The notes beneath the pieces are model-generated. The model saw only the letters and a list, made by a program, of their open reading frames with translations, did not search any database and had not been told where the DNA came from. This document shows, piece after piece, positions 1 to 8,651 of a DNA stretch of 64,000 nt (position 1 is its first letter; the number at the start of each line of letters is the position of its first letter). The position numbers were made by a program, and so were the translations under genes. This stretch comes from an uncultured Oscillospiraceae bacterium. Its GTDB lineage: Bacteria; Bacillota; Clostridia; Oscillospirales; Oscillospiraceae. The stretch covers positions 62,001-126,000 of the forward strand of contig CANQHN010000001.1 in assembly GCA_947623745.1 (NCBI GenBank), read 5' to 3'.

Positions 1-192
1 CAGCGTCCGGGACCTGGGCTCCGTATTGCCGCCGCTGGGCAGGCTGACCCCCCGGGCGGCCCGTCCGGCCAGCAGGTGGGCCCGGTTCACCAGGCTGGTC
101 TCCCTGCGCAGGTCCGCGGCGGCCCGGTTCATCTGATTGCGCGCCGCCGCCTCGGTCTGGCGGCGGATGGACTCCAGTTGTGTGAGCGCCAT
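1..192 (-). CDS. Partial CDS running off left edge (MALTQLESIRRQTEAAARNQMNRAAADLRRETSLVNRAHLLAGRAARG...), unknown
   Basis: ATG at 190-192 (minus) just downstream of the 220..2844 gene, open frame to window edge, GGAGGGG-type RBS. Confidence 0.45.
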   Translation of the reverse strand, partial: MALTQLESIRRQTEAAARNQMNRAAADLRRETSLVNRAHLLAGRAARGVSLPSGGNTEPRSRTL

Positions 193-219
193 AGCGCCCC
201 CTCCCCTCTGGATCATTGT

Positions 220-2844
220 TTACATGGCCCGGTCCAGGCTGGGAGCCTCCTCCGGGTGCTTCTCCATCTGGTCCGCCAGATAGAGGTAGTACCGGGCCCC
301 GCCGTCGCTGGTGCTGCGGTGGACCAGGCTGAGGAAGATCCGCTTGGCGCGGGAGAAATCCCCGCCGTACAGGGCGTAGACCCCCTCGGCAAAGCGCTCC
401 CGGGTCTGCTCCTTGAACTTTCGGATGTCGTAGGGGTCGCCGTCAAATATCTCGTAGGTGCGGATCTGCATATCCCCGTCCACGCACTTGCCCACGTAGC
501 GGCTGGCGTAGCCCTCCGCCCCGGCGGCAACCGCCTCGGTACAAAGGATGTTGGCCTCCAGCCGGCCGCACAGCTCCAGCAGGCGCCGGGCGGCGGAGAA
601 GCTGGCCGAGATGGAGGTGGGCTCGATCTGGTTCTCGTCCCCCACCACGCCCAGGATGACGTTGCCCTCGTCCAGCGCGATGCGGGCGGACACCCGGGGC
701 CGGCCCTCGGCCTCCCGCTGGGCGTTGATCTCCAGAATCTCCTGCTGGACGGCCACGGCGGTGCTCACAGCCGCCGCGCTGCCCCCCTCAAACACGGCGT
801 CGTAGCCGCTGTAGGCGAAGTTGAACACCGTGCCCCCCTTGCCGGTGACGATGGAGGCGGTGCGCTCGATGATCTCATTCACATTGTCGAACAGCTCCCG
901 GCCGCTGCTCCCGTAGACCTCCTCCGGGAACCGGAAGGAGAAGGTCATGGCGGCCAGATGCCGGGTGACAAAGGTGTGCTTATCCACCTGGGCGATGGAC
1001 TGCTTGCCCAGCAGGGACAGCACCCGCTCCGGCACGAACCGGCGGTAGGCCTGTTCCACCCGCCGGTGCCGCTCCTCCAGTGTGCCGATGGCATTGGACA
1101 GGGCGTTCAGGTCATCCGCAAGGCTGGTCAGCTCGTCGCCGCCGCTCTGATGGACGGAGATGTCCCGCTCCCCGGAGGCGAGGGCCTCCATGCCCGCCAT
1201 CACCTTCCGCAGACCTATGGTGATCCGGCACAGGATAGCCACCGCCAGGGCGGTGAACAGGATGGCCAGGGCGGCCAGCTCCCGGACGGTCCAGAACACG
1301 TGGGCGCGGCTGTGGGCGAGCAGGCTGTCCCCGCTCACATCCATAGCCAGCACCTGCCCGTCAAGGGACAGATAGTACAGGAATCGCAGGCTGTCCCCGG
1401 CACCCAGGGTGCCGAAGGAGGACCCCCGGGTCAGAGCCTGCTGGGCTAGGTCCCGGTCGAAGCCGGGGCACATCTCGCCCCGGATCCCCGCCGGCCTCCC
1501 GGCGCTGTCGGACACCAGACGCCACAGCATGTCCTCGTCCCGCTCAAACACGGCGGCCTGGGCGTCCCGGTAGGTCCCGCCCTCGACATGGGCCAGGCTG
1601 GTGCCGATGCGCTGCGTCAGGTCCAGGGCGGACGGGCCCTCGTCCATAGACAGACGGGCGACGGCGCTGAGCATCTCCTGGGCCTCCCGCTCCGATGCGG
1701 TCCGGATGGCGACAGGGGCGGACAGCCGGGCCAGCCCGGTCACCGCCAGCACGGCCACCGCGGCGGTCAGCACCCCCCACCGCACCAGCAGGGGCAGGCG
1801 CAGCCGCCGCACCTCACACACGACGTACCACAGGACCAGGGAGACCAGCAGGACCCCCGCGGTCAGCCCCGCCAGGATCAGCCAGCACTGCCAGTCCGGC
1901 CGGTGGAGCATCTCCGACAGGTCGGTCACGCTCTCCCCCTGGTCCAGGAGGATGCGCCTGCCCTCCAACAGCAGCAGGACGCTGCCGCCGGAGTCGACGG
2001 CCATGTCGGTGCAGTCATCCAGGTCATAGCCGGTCCCCTCCCGACTCAGGTTCAGATAGGCGTAGGGGGCCCAGTCCAGGAAATTCGCACTGTACATCCG
2101 CAGACTGGCCCGGTCCAGGTAACACAGCCCCGTGGCAAAGGTGCCCATCTCGCCGACGATCTGCCCGGAGACAGAGGCGGGGTCCCGGTCCTTCCAGACC
2201 AGCTCCTTGTCTGTGAACAGGGCCCAGTCGTCCGCCGACCAGATCGCCGCGCCCACAAGGCCGGGCTGTCTGGCGGAGCCCACCTGCTCCACGCCGTTCT
2301 CCGTATCCGTGGAGTAGAACCGGACCGTGTCCCCCCTGCACACGCCGAAATAGGCGAGGCGGGTGTCCACGTAGAAGTCCGTGAGGCGGACGCTGTTCAA
2401 CTGGGCCTGGAGGCTGTCCCCCTCGGTGGGGACGGTGAGGAGCAGATCGACCTCATCCCCGGCAAACCGGTAGAGATCCAGCTCCACCGGGTCCTTGGAG
2501 GTGTCAAACAGGCTCAGGAAGTAGAGTCCCTCGTTGTTGACATAGATGCTGCCCGGCACGCTCTCCGTGGGCAGCGTGGGGGCCTCCAGCCGCTTGCTGT
2601 CCAGCCGCTGGCCGTTCCGGTCCCCTCTGACCAGGAAATATCCCTTCTCGTCCTGCCCCAGGGCGTAGATCTGCCCGCGGACGTCCTCCGCCACCAGGCG
2701 GTAGGTCTCCGTGCCGGTCCCGTCCTGCAGCGCGGCGATACACCCGGAGACCAGGTCCCAGGCCGCCAGGACCGTCCCGGTCCCCAGCAGCAGGAAGATC
2801 AGCAGAAAGATCCCCAATCGTTTCAGGCGCTCCAAGGTGTTCAC
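220..2844 (-). CDS. Membrane sensor with HAMP-like region and degenerate class III adenylate/guanylate cyclase-like domain
   Basis: N-terminal TM (LGIFLLIFLLLGTGTVL), central TM pairs, HAMP-like segment (GLRKVMAGMEALASGERDISVHQSGGDELTSLADDLNAL), cyclase-like fold (IVTGKGGTVFNFAYSGYDAVFEGG...ARIALDEGNVILGVVGDE). GTG start overlaps upstream TGA (GTGA). Confidence 0.7.
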   Translation of the reverse strand: MNTLERLKRLGIFLLIFLLLGTGTVLAAWDLVSGCIAALQDGTGTETYRLVAEDVRGQIYALGQDEKGYFLVRGDRNGQRLDSKRLEAPTLPTESVPGSIYVNNEGLYFLSLFDTSKDPVELDLYRFAGDEVDLLLTVPTEGDSLQAQLNSVRLTDFYVDTRLAYFGVCRGDTVRFYSTDTENGVEQVGSARQPGLVGAAIWSADDWALFTDKELVWKDRDPASVSGQIVGEMGTFATGLCYLDRASLRMYSANFLDWAPYAYLNLSREGTGYDLDDCTDMAVDSGGSVLLLLEGRRILLDQGESVTDLSEMLHRPDWQCWLILAGLTAGVLLVSLVLWYVVCEVRRLRLPLLVRWGVLTAAVAVLAVTGLARLSAPVAIRTASEREAQEMLSAVARLSMDEGPSALDLTQRIGTSLAHVEGGTYRDAQAAVFERDEDMLWRLVSDSAGRPAGIRGEMCPGFDRDLAQQALTRGSSFGTLGAGDSLRFLYYLSLDGQVLAMDVSGDSLLAHSRAHVFWTVRELAALAILFTALAVAILCRITIGLRKVMAGMEALASGERDISVHQSGGDELTSLADDLNALSNAIGTLEERHRRVEQAYRRFVPERVLSLLGKQSIAQVDKHTFVTRHLAAMTFSFRFPEEVYGSSGRELFDNVNEIIERTASIVTGKGGTVFNFAYSGYDAVFEGGSAAAVSTAVAVQQEILEINAQREAEGRPRVSARIALDEGNVILGVVGDENQIEPTSISASFSAARRLLELCGRLEANILCTEAVAAGAEGYASRYVGKCVDGDMQIRTYEIFDGDPYDIRKFKEQTRERFAEGVYALYGGDFSRAKRIFLSLVHRSTSDGGARYYLYLADQMEKHPEEAPSLDRAM

Positions 2845-3569
2845 CTCCCCTTCCTGGACAGTTTCCACTTGATTTGGGTCCACAGCCGCCAGAAGAAGCG
2901 GCTGATGAAGGTCTTTTCCTCCATGGCCTCGTAGGCCCTTTGGATGGCGTCCCGCCGCTCCCGCCACAGGGCGTAGAGCTGGACCACCCCCGGCAGGGGG
3001 CGCCGCTCCAGCTCGGCCAGCAGCTCCATCTCCTCCCTGGGGGACTCGAACCGGTGCCGCAGCAGCTTGCGCAGCTGGTCGCAGGCCAGGCACACCAGCT
3101 CTCTGGGCTCCATCCCTTCCAGGGGGAACACCCGGAACCGCAGGGTCAGCCGCCTGCTGTTCTCGTCCACCAGGATGTTTTCCGACAGCATGGCCGCACA
3201 GCTCACAGACGGGGGCAGGTCGGCCATGTTCAGCGCCTGGTGGAGCAGCTGGTCGGCGTACTCCAGCCGGTCCCGCCAGGGATGCTTGTCGCCCAGGTAA
3301 AAGACCTGGTCGATGCCCGTCCCCTCCCGGTCCTCAAATACGGCGATCAGGCTGTCCCCCTCCAGGAACATGTCCCGAAAGTCGGGGCAGCCCTGGAGCC
3401 GGTCGAAGCAGGGCAGGTACTCCTTCAGGAGGGACCCCTCGTAGATGTTCAGCAGGCAGGAGCGGACCTCCCGGTCCATGATGTCCACCGCCTGGGCGCA
3501 GGCGTAGTCCGTCCGGATATCCACTACCCGGACCACCTTGTACCGCTCCCGCACCATTAGCACATCCAC
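2841..3569 (-). CDS. Kinase-like (probably pseudokinase) eCIS-associated protein
   Basis: 242 aa ORF in eCIS operon; segment MLSENILVDENSRRLTLRFRV resembles a degenerate catalytic loop/DFG region; basic amphipathic C-terminus. Confidence 0.5.
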   Translation of the reverse strand: MDVLMVRERYKVVRVVDIRTDYACAQAVDIMDREVRSCLLNIYEGSLLKEYLPCFDRLQGCPDFRDMFLEGDSLIAVFEDREGTGIDQVFYLGDKHPWRDRLEYADQLLHQALNMADLPPSVSCAAMLSENILVDENSRRLTLRFRVFPLEGMEPRELVCLACDQLRKLLRHRFESPREEMELLAELERRPLPGVVQLYALWRERRDAIQRAYEAMEEKTFISRFFWRLWTQIKWKLSRKGR

Positions 3570-3598
3570 AGGCCGCTCCCTCCTCTCTGATTAATTAC

Positions 3599-5377
3599 TT
3601 ACTCTACAATGACGAACGCGCTGGCGCTGACAGTCTCGTCCGCGCTGGCGACCGCCGTGATCTCATACGTCCCGGGCAGCTCGGGGGCCTGGTAGAGACC
3701 GTTGTGGTCGATGGCGCCGCCGTTCTCCTCCTTGACGGCCCAGTGGACGGTCTTGTCCTCGCTGCCCACCACCTCGGCCTGGAACTGGAGGCTGCCCCGG
3801 CACTCCAGCCGGGAGAACTCCGGCGTGATGCGCAGGCTGACGCCCCGCTGGGCCAGGATGCGGCTGGTGTCCCGCTCCGGCTTCTGGGCGAAGTAGTGGA
3901 CCCTGACCATGCTGCCGTCCACCGTGTCGTGGAGCCACAGCCCGATGCGCATGGTGCCCCGCTCCGGGTAGAGCACGGCGGCGGCCTCCACCCAGGGGGG
4001 CGCAGCCTTCACGCCCTTGACCCGGAACACCTCGCTGTTGCCGCACAGCAGGGCGGTCTCATCGTGCTCCTGGTCCTGGAACTCCACGCTCAGCCGGACG
4101 TCCACCGCCCCGGCCCCCAGGCCGTGGGCGATCTCGTCGGAGAACACCCGGCTGTTCACCCGGATGCCCCCCGGCAGGGGGATGTCCACCGTCCCGTGGG
4201 CCACGGTGTAGTCGTACTGCTCCGGGGAGGGGATGCCGAAGTCCAGGTGCAGCCCGCCGGTGGAGGGCTGATAGACGGCCTTCACATCGGGCCGCTGCCA
4301 GTACTCCAGCGCCCGCACCGAGGTAGTCACCTGCAGGTCGGCGGCCCCCTGGGACTGTGCGGTGGACTCCCGGTCCACCGCCTGTCCGAAGGGCAGGTTG
4401 GTCACGCCGCCCACGAACATGCCGCCGGCGGACCAGATCAGCTCCAGCTTGGCCAGGTACAGGGGCAGGTCAGCCCCGCCGGTGTGCCGCTCCAGGCTGT
4501 CCACCTTCCGCCGGTGGGTCTGAAGCTCCTCCCGGTCCCGGCAGAGGAGGGTCCCGGCCTCCAGGGGCAGGTAGTTCTTATACCGGTGACTGCCCAGCTC
4601 CACGTTGAGCTCGCAGCCCGAGGGGAACAGCTTCCCCTCCACTCCGCTCAGGGCCCGGGCGCGGAGCGGGAACTCCACCGTGTAGACCTTCCGCTTCTCC
4701 TCCCGGCTCTCCCGCCAGGCCAGCTTCACCCGGCTGTTCTCGCTCTCCACGAAGGTGTTTTCCCCCTCCAGGGAGAACTGCACCGGCGGGGTCTGCTCAT
4801 TCTTCACCACCAGGACCTGCACCTGGAACTCCTCCCCGGCGCAGGCCAGGGCCGGCATGGACAGCACCAGGGTCAGCTCCTCGCTCTGATAGAGGATGGA
4901 CACGTTCTCCCGGCCCGCCGCCTCCAGCAGCTCCCGGTAGGCGGGAGTCTCGGCGGTGAGGCAGAGCTTGTAGCTCTCCCGCGTCAGGTCGAACTGCCGC
5001 TCGCTGCCCAGCTCGGCCCCGGTGGCGTTCACCGGCTCCACGTCCTCCTCGGCGTAGCGCAGGCAGAGGTAGGCGTCCTTCTGGCCCTTCAGGCCCTCCT
5101 GCCCCTCCAGCATCCGCAGCTTGCGGAAGATGGTCTCGGGCAGGACGATCTCCCGGCCCCGGTAGTCCAGGGCCAGGCCGCTCTCGATCATCAGGGTGGA
5201 CTCGTCGCTGGCGGTGACCCCCAGGCCGCACACCACACCCGCCCCCGTCACCAGGCGGTTGAGCATGGAGCGTTTGCCGTTGTGATAGTTCTGCTCCGTC
5301 TCGAAGTCCCGGACGGTGAGCAGCTTGCCGTAGAAGTACCGGTTGCGCTCAAAGGGGGAATGGTTGGCGTTATTCAT
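3599..5377 (-). CDS. eCIS-associated protein with N-terminal FERNRYFYGKLLTVRDF motif and C-terminal Ig-like domain
   Basis: Motif FERNRYFYGKLLTVRDFETEQNYHNGKRSMLNRLVTGAGVVCGLGV, which I recall as recurrent in eCIS loci; C-terminal Ig-like strand pattern; ATG at 5377 overlaps upstream stop. Confidence 0.65.
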   Translation of the reverse strand: MNNANHSPFERNRYFYGKLLTVRDFETEQNYHNGKRSMLNRLVTGAGVVCGLGVTASDESTLMIESGLALDYRGREIVLPETIFRKLRMLEGQEGLKGQKDAYLCLRYAEEDVEPVNATGAELGSERQFDLTRESYKLCLTAETPAYRELLEAAGRENVSILYQSEELTLVLSMPALACAGEEFQVQVLVVKNEQTPPVQFSLEGENTFVESENSRVKLAWRESREEKRKVYTVEFPLRARALSGVEGKLFPSGCELNVELGSHRYKNYLPLEAGTLLCRDREELQTHRRKVDSLERHTGGADLPLYLAKLELIWSAGGMFVGGVTNLPFGQAVDRESTAQSQGAADLQVTTSVRALEYWQRPDVKAVYQPSTGGLHLDFGIPSPEQYDYTVAHGTVDIPLPGGIRVNSRVFSDEIAHGLGAGAVDVRLSVEFQDQEHDETALLCGNSEVFRVKGVKAAPPWVEAAAVLYPERGTMRIGLWLHDTVDGSMVRVHYFAQKPERDTSRILAQRGVSLRITPEFSRLECRGSLQFQAEVVGSEDKTVHWAVKEENGGAIDHNGLYQAPELPGTYEITAVASADETVSASAFVIVE

Positions 5378-6476
5378 GGCTCTCTCCTCCAATCGTGGTG
5401 TCATAGTGGATGGTCACCTGCTCGTTGATGGCGGCGGGGACATAGCCGCCCACTGTGGAATTGATCCCCAGGTAGGTATGCCAGTCCAGCTGGACACACT
5501 GCTTAAGCTGGATCATCTGCATGGTCATCCCCGCCGGGATGACCTCCTCCATCTGCCGCTGGAACTCCTTGCGCTCCCGCTGGCTGGAGAAGGTGTCCTC
5601 GGGCAGGAGGACGAAGAATCGGTAGGGGTCCTCCCCGTACAGCTGCCGGTAGATCTCCGGGTCCCGGCACTCCGGGCGGCTGGGGGAGACCTGGAAGTGC
5701 TCGATGAGGATGGGGTCCCGCCCAGTCAGCCGGCGGATGCTCTGCCGGACCCCCTCTACCGTGTACAGGTCCTCGTAGTCGCTCAGGGCGGTGCGGATGC
5801 GCTGGCGCAGGACCTCCGGGCTGTCCCCCCGGTCCACGCTCATCCAGGAGGCCAGATACCGCAGCAGGCCGCCCTCCGCGTACTCATAGTCCACCCGGCC
5901 GGGCAGGCCGTCGATGGCCCGCTCCATGTCGGCATACATACTGTTGAAGATGGACAGGAACCGCTTTGTAAAGTCCTGGGACCGGTAGATGGAGGGCAGG
6001 TAGTCGATCATGTGGTCCCCCGCCATCCACAGCCGCAACCGGCGGACCGAGGGGACCTGGGTCCCGGCGGCGGTGAGCTCAAAGGCCAGCCACAGGTACC
6101 GGCCGGTACACTTCAGGAAGAAGTCCCCGCAGTCCGACGCCGGCGGGCCGAAGATCTCCCGCACCGCGGGAAGGGGATCCTCCTCCAGGGACCGCAGGCC
6201 CTGGTCCAGGTCCTCCCACTCCCCCCACTTCCTGGAGTCGGAGGCGTAGGCGTAGACCCGCAGAGCGGTGTCGGGGGGCAGGTCGGCCTCCACCGCCGCC
6301 CGCTGCCAGGAGAAGCCCTTTTCCCCGCTGTCCACCGCCTTCATGCAGTAGACCCCGGTGCCTCCCTGGTCCCGGTCCAGCCGCCAGCCGTCGCCGTCGG
6401 GGACGATGTGATAGAACAGCCCCCCCAGCCACTGCTCGGCGCACTGGAATACCATCTGTCTCTGGATGGGCGGCAT
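5370..6476 (-). CDS. Phage tail protein I-like baseplate protein (P2 gpI-like)
   Basis: IDYLPSIYRSQDFTKRFLSIFNSMYADMERAIDGLPGRVD...LLRYLASWM motif and position after baseplate J genes. Confidence 0.8.
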   Translation of the reverse strand: MPPIQRQMVFQCAEQWLGGLFYHIVPDGDGWRLDRDQGGTGVYCMKAVDSGEKGFSWQRAAVEADLPPDTALRVYAYASDSRKWGEWEDLDQGLRSLEEDPLPAVREIFGPPASDCGDFFLKCTGRYLWLAFELTAAGTQVPSVRRLRLWMAGDHMIDYLPSIYRSQDFTKRFLSIFNSMYADMERAIDGLPGRVDYEYAEGGLLRYLASWMSVDRGDSPEVLRQRIRTALSDYEDLYTVEGVRQSIRRLTGRDPILIEHFQVSPSRPECRDPEIYRQLYGEDPYRFFVLLPEDTFSSQRERKEFQRQMEEVIPAGMTMQMIQLKQCVQLDWHTYLGINSTVGGYVPAAINEQVTIHYDTTIGGESHE

Positions 6477-6516
6477 AGGACCTCACCTCTTTTTCCTTAG
6501 AAAATCGGTTTCCCGC

Positions 6517-8589
6517 TCACCGGCGCAGCCGCTCCGGCAAACGCTCGACGCTCAGCTTCCCCAGGCATGGGATGCCCAGCCGGGGCAGGCGGATGTCCCC
6601 CTCCCGGTTCTGGAAACAGCCGGCGTGGGGGGTGCGCAGAGCGATGGAGCGGACCTGGAGCACCCCGGGGGCGCTCTGGGCCAGGGCGGCCAGGTCGCTG
6701 ACGGCCACCGTACCGCCCACCCCCATCCGTGCGCCGGACAGGTGCTCCCGGAAAACCCGGGTCAAATATCCCTCTAAATCGTCCTCTCCGCCCCGGAGGG
6801 TCAGAGAGACGTCGATCTCAACATATTCCGGCGGGCACACCTTCACCTTGACCCCGATGGGCCGCGCCCGGTCCAGCTGTCGCTGGACCGCCGCCAGGAA
6901 ACGCCCGTCGGGCATGGGCCGGTCTCCGCCCCCGGCGGGGACGGCCGCCACCGTCACGGTGGGGAACCGGCTCACGCCGGTGGGCTCGTCCGGGTCCCAG
7001 GCGGGGATGGCCTTGGCCAGCGCCACCCGCAGCCCCGGCGTCCGCCGGGCCAGCTCCTCGTAGTCGGCGGCGCTCACGCACTTTCGGGTGTGGTCCAGCT
7101 CCTGGAGCAGCCGGGCCTGGACCTGCTCCGCCGTCTCCCGGTCCGCGCCGCCGGCGGCAGGGGTGTGGGGAATGGGTCCCGCCCCGTCCAGGAATTCCAG
7201 GGCCAGTCCGCCGGGGATGTTCCCCCCGGCGCAGAAAGTGACCGTCAACTCCGCGGCCAGCACCGCGCCCTTGCCCCCCTGGAGCAGAGCGCCGTGTTCT
7301 CCATCTCCAAAGGTGACTGTCTCCCGGACGGGGTCGTAGGTGAACACCCGGTCCCGGGGGCCGCACTGATACAGGTCGTCTGCGCACCGCCACAGGGCGG
7401 GCCGGACCTGTCCGTCCCGGTCCAGGGTGTTGCACAGCAGGGAGAACCGGTCGGTGAGGACCCGGCGGCCCTCCAGCCGGAGGAAGAAGGTCTCCCCCGG
7501 CAGTCCCTTGGCGTCAAACAGCAGCTCCTGGGCCCGGATGGCGTCCAGGCAGAGGACCATCACGTTGTCCTCCCCGTCCTGGACGGCGGTCCGGGTGTCC
7601 ACCCACAGCCACAGCCCTCCGGCTGTCCGCTCGGAGCGCCAATCGCTGCTCTGTTCCCAGCGGTTTTCCGTCCGCACAAAGACGGCGGGGGTGCAGTCCC
7701 TGGCCTGGGCGTCGTCCAGGAGCAGGGGGAACTCCGCCTCCGGCTCCGCCCGGAACTGTCGGGTGCTGGCCCAGGTCTCCTGCTGGAGGGCGGGATACCG
7801 CCCCGCCGAGATCCCGGACAGGCGGACCGCCTCCTCGCACCCCGGCTCCTCCAGGGTGAGGCTCAGCCAGAACAGGCCGCCCTCCCCGGCGGGCCACGCC
7901 CCCTCCGGGCGCAGCCAGACATAGCCGTCCCGGCTCAGGGCGCGGGTGTCGTCCCGGACCAGTTCGGTCCCCCGGGCCCCCTCGCAGGTCCAGCGGACCG
8001 TCCGGGGATCGGGGCTGTCCGGGTCAAAGGGGTTCCGGGGCGGGTCCTGGGGGTCATCCACGTCGAACCACAGCCGCAGGTCCCCCTCCCCCAGCTGGGA
8101 AAACCCGATGCGCAGCTTGGAGGGCTCCCCGCTCTCCCCGAAGGGCTGGACGGTGAGCCGCCGCTCCCACAGCAGCTCGCTGACGTCGGTGCGCCGGTCC
8201 CCCCGGACCACGTCGATCCGGGCGATGGCGGGCCGCTTCTCCGGCAGGGCCTCCTCCAGCTCGAAGGGGATGCCCTCCCGGGTGTACAGCCGCTCCAGCC
8301 GGGGCTTGGGGGCCCGGTCGGAGCCCACCTCCAGACCGCACCGGGCGGGCTGGGCCGGCCGGGGCACCGCCCCCGCCAGTTTCAGCAGCTTCAGGCGCAG
8401 ATCCGTGGTGAACTGGTTCATGTGGTACTGCTGGAGCTCCTTGTACCAGGCCATCAGCTCCAGGATGGTGATGCCGGGGTCGCTGGCGTTGTGGTTGGTC
8501 CACTGGGGACACAGCCAGGGGAGCCGGCCCTCCGCCGCCTCCACGATCTGTTCATAGGTCTGGTCGTCCAGATTCCGCACATTCAGCAC
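6517..8589 (-). CDS. Putative baseplate assembly protein (gpJ-like, second copy)
   Basis: Start MLNVRNLDDQTYEQIVEAAEGRLPWLCPQWTNHNASDPGITILELMAW; GEHGALLQGGKGAVLAAELTVTFCAGGNIPGGLA; J-like C-terminus. Confidence 0.8.
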   Translation of the reverse strand: MLNVRNLDDQTYEQIVEAAEGRLPWLCPQWTNHNASDPGITILELMAWYKELQQYHMNQFTTDLRLKLLKLAGAVPRPAQPARCGLEVGSDRAPKPRLERLYTREGIPFELEEALPEKRPAIARIDVVRGDRRTDVSELLWERRLTVQPFGESGEPSKLRIGFSQLGEGDLRLWFDVDDPQDPPRNPFDPDSPDPRTVRWTCEGARGTELVRDDTRALSRDGYVWLRPEGAWPAGEGGLFWLSLTLEEPGCEEAVRLSGISAGRYPALQQETWASTRQFRAEPEAEFPLLLDDAQARDCTPAVFVRTENRWEQSSDWRSERTAGGLWLWVDTRTAVQDGEDNVMVLCLDAIRAQELLFDAKGLPGETFFLRLEGRRVLTDRFSLLCNTLDRDGQVRPALWRCADDLYQCGPRDRVFTYDPVRETVTFGDGEHGALLQGGKGAVLAAELTVTFCAGGNIPGGLALEFLDGAGPIPHTPAAGGADRETAEQVQARLLQELDHTRKCVSAADYEELARRTPGLRVALAKAIPAWDPDEPTGVSRFPTVTVAAVPAGGGDRPMPDGRFLAAVQRQLDRARPIGVKVKVCPPEYVEIDVSLTLRGGEDDLEGYLTRVFREHLSGARMGVGGTVAVSDLAALAQSAPGVLQVRSIALRTPHAGCFQNREGDIRLPRLGIPCLGKLSVERLPERLRR

Positions 8590-8651
8590 GGGCCGTGCCC
8601 CCTTCCTTGAAAAGTCTCACGTGTCCTCCCCCCGCGGGGAGAGGCACAGGA

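Noticed and set aside
76-2934. Long plus-strand ORFs 76..1449 and 1588..2934
   Set aside because: Antisense to the well-supported 220..2844 gene; Gly/Pro/His/Gln-rich shadow ORFs typical of high-GC coding DNA
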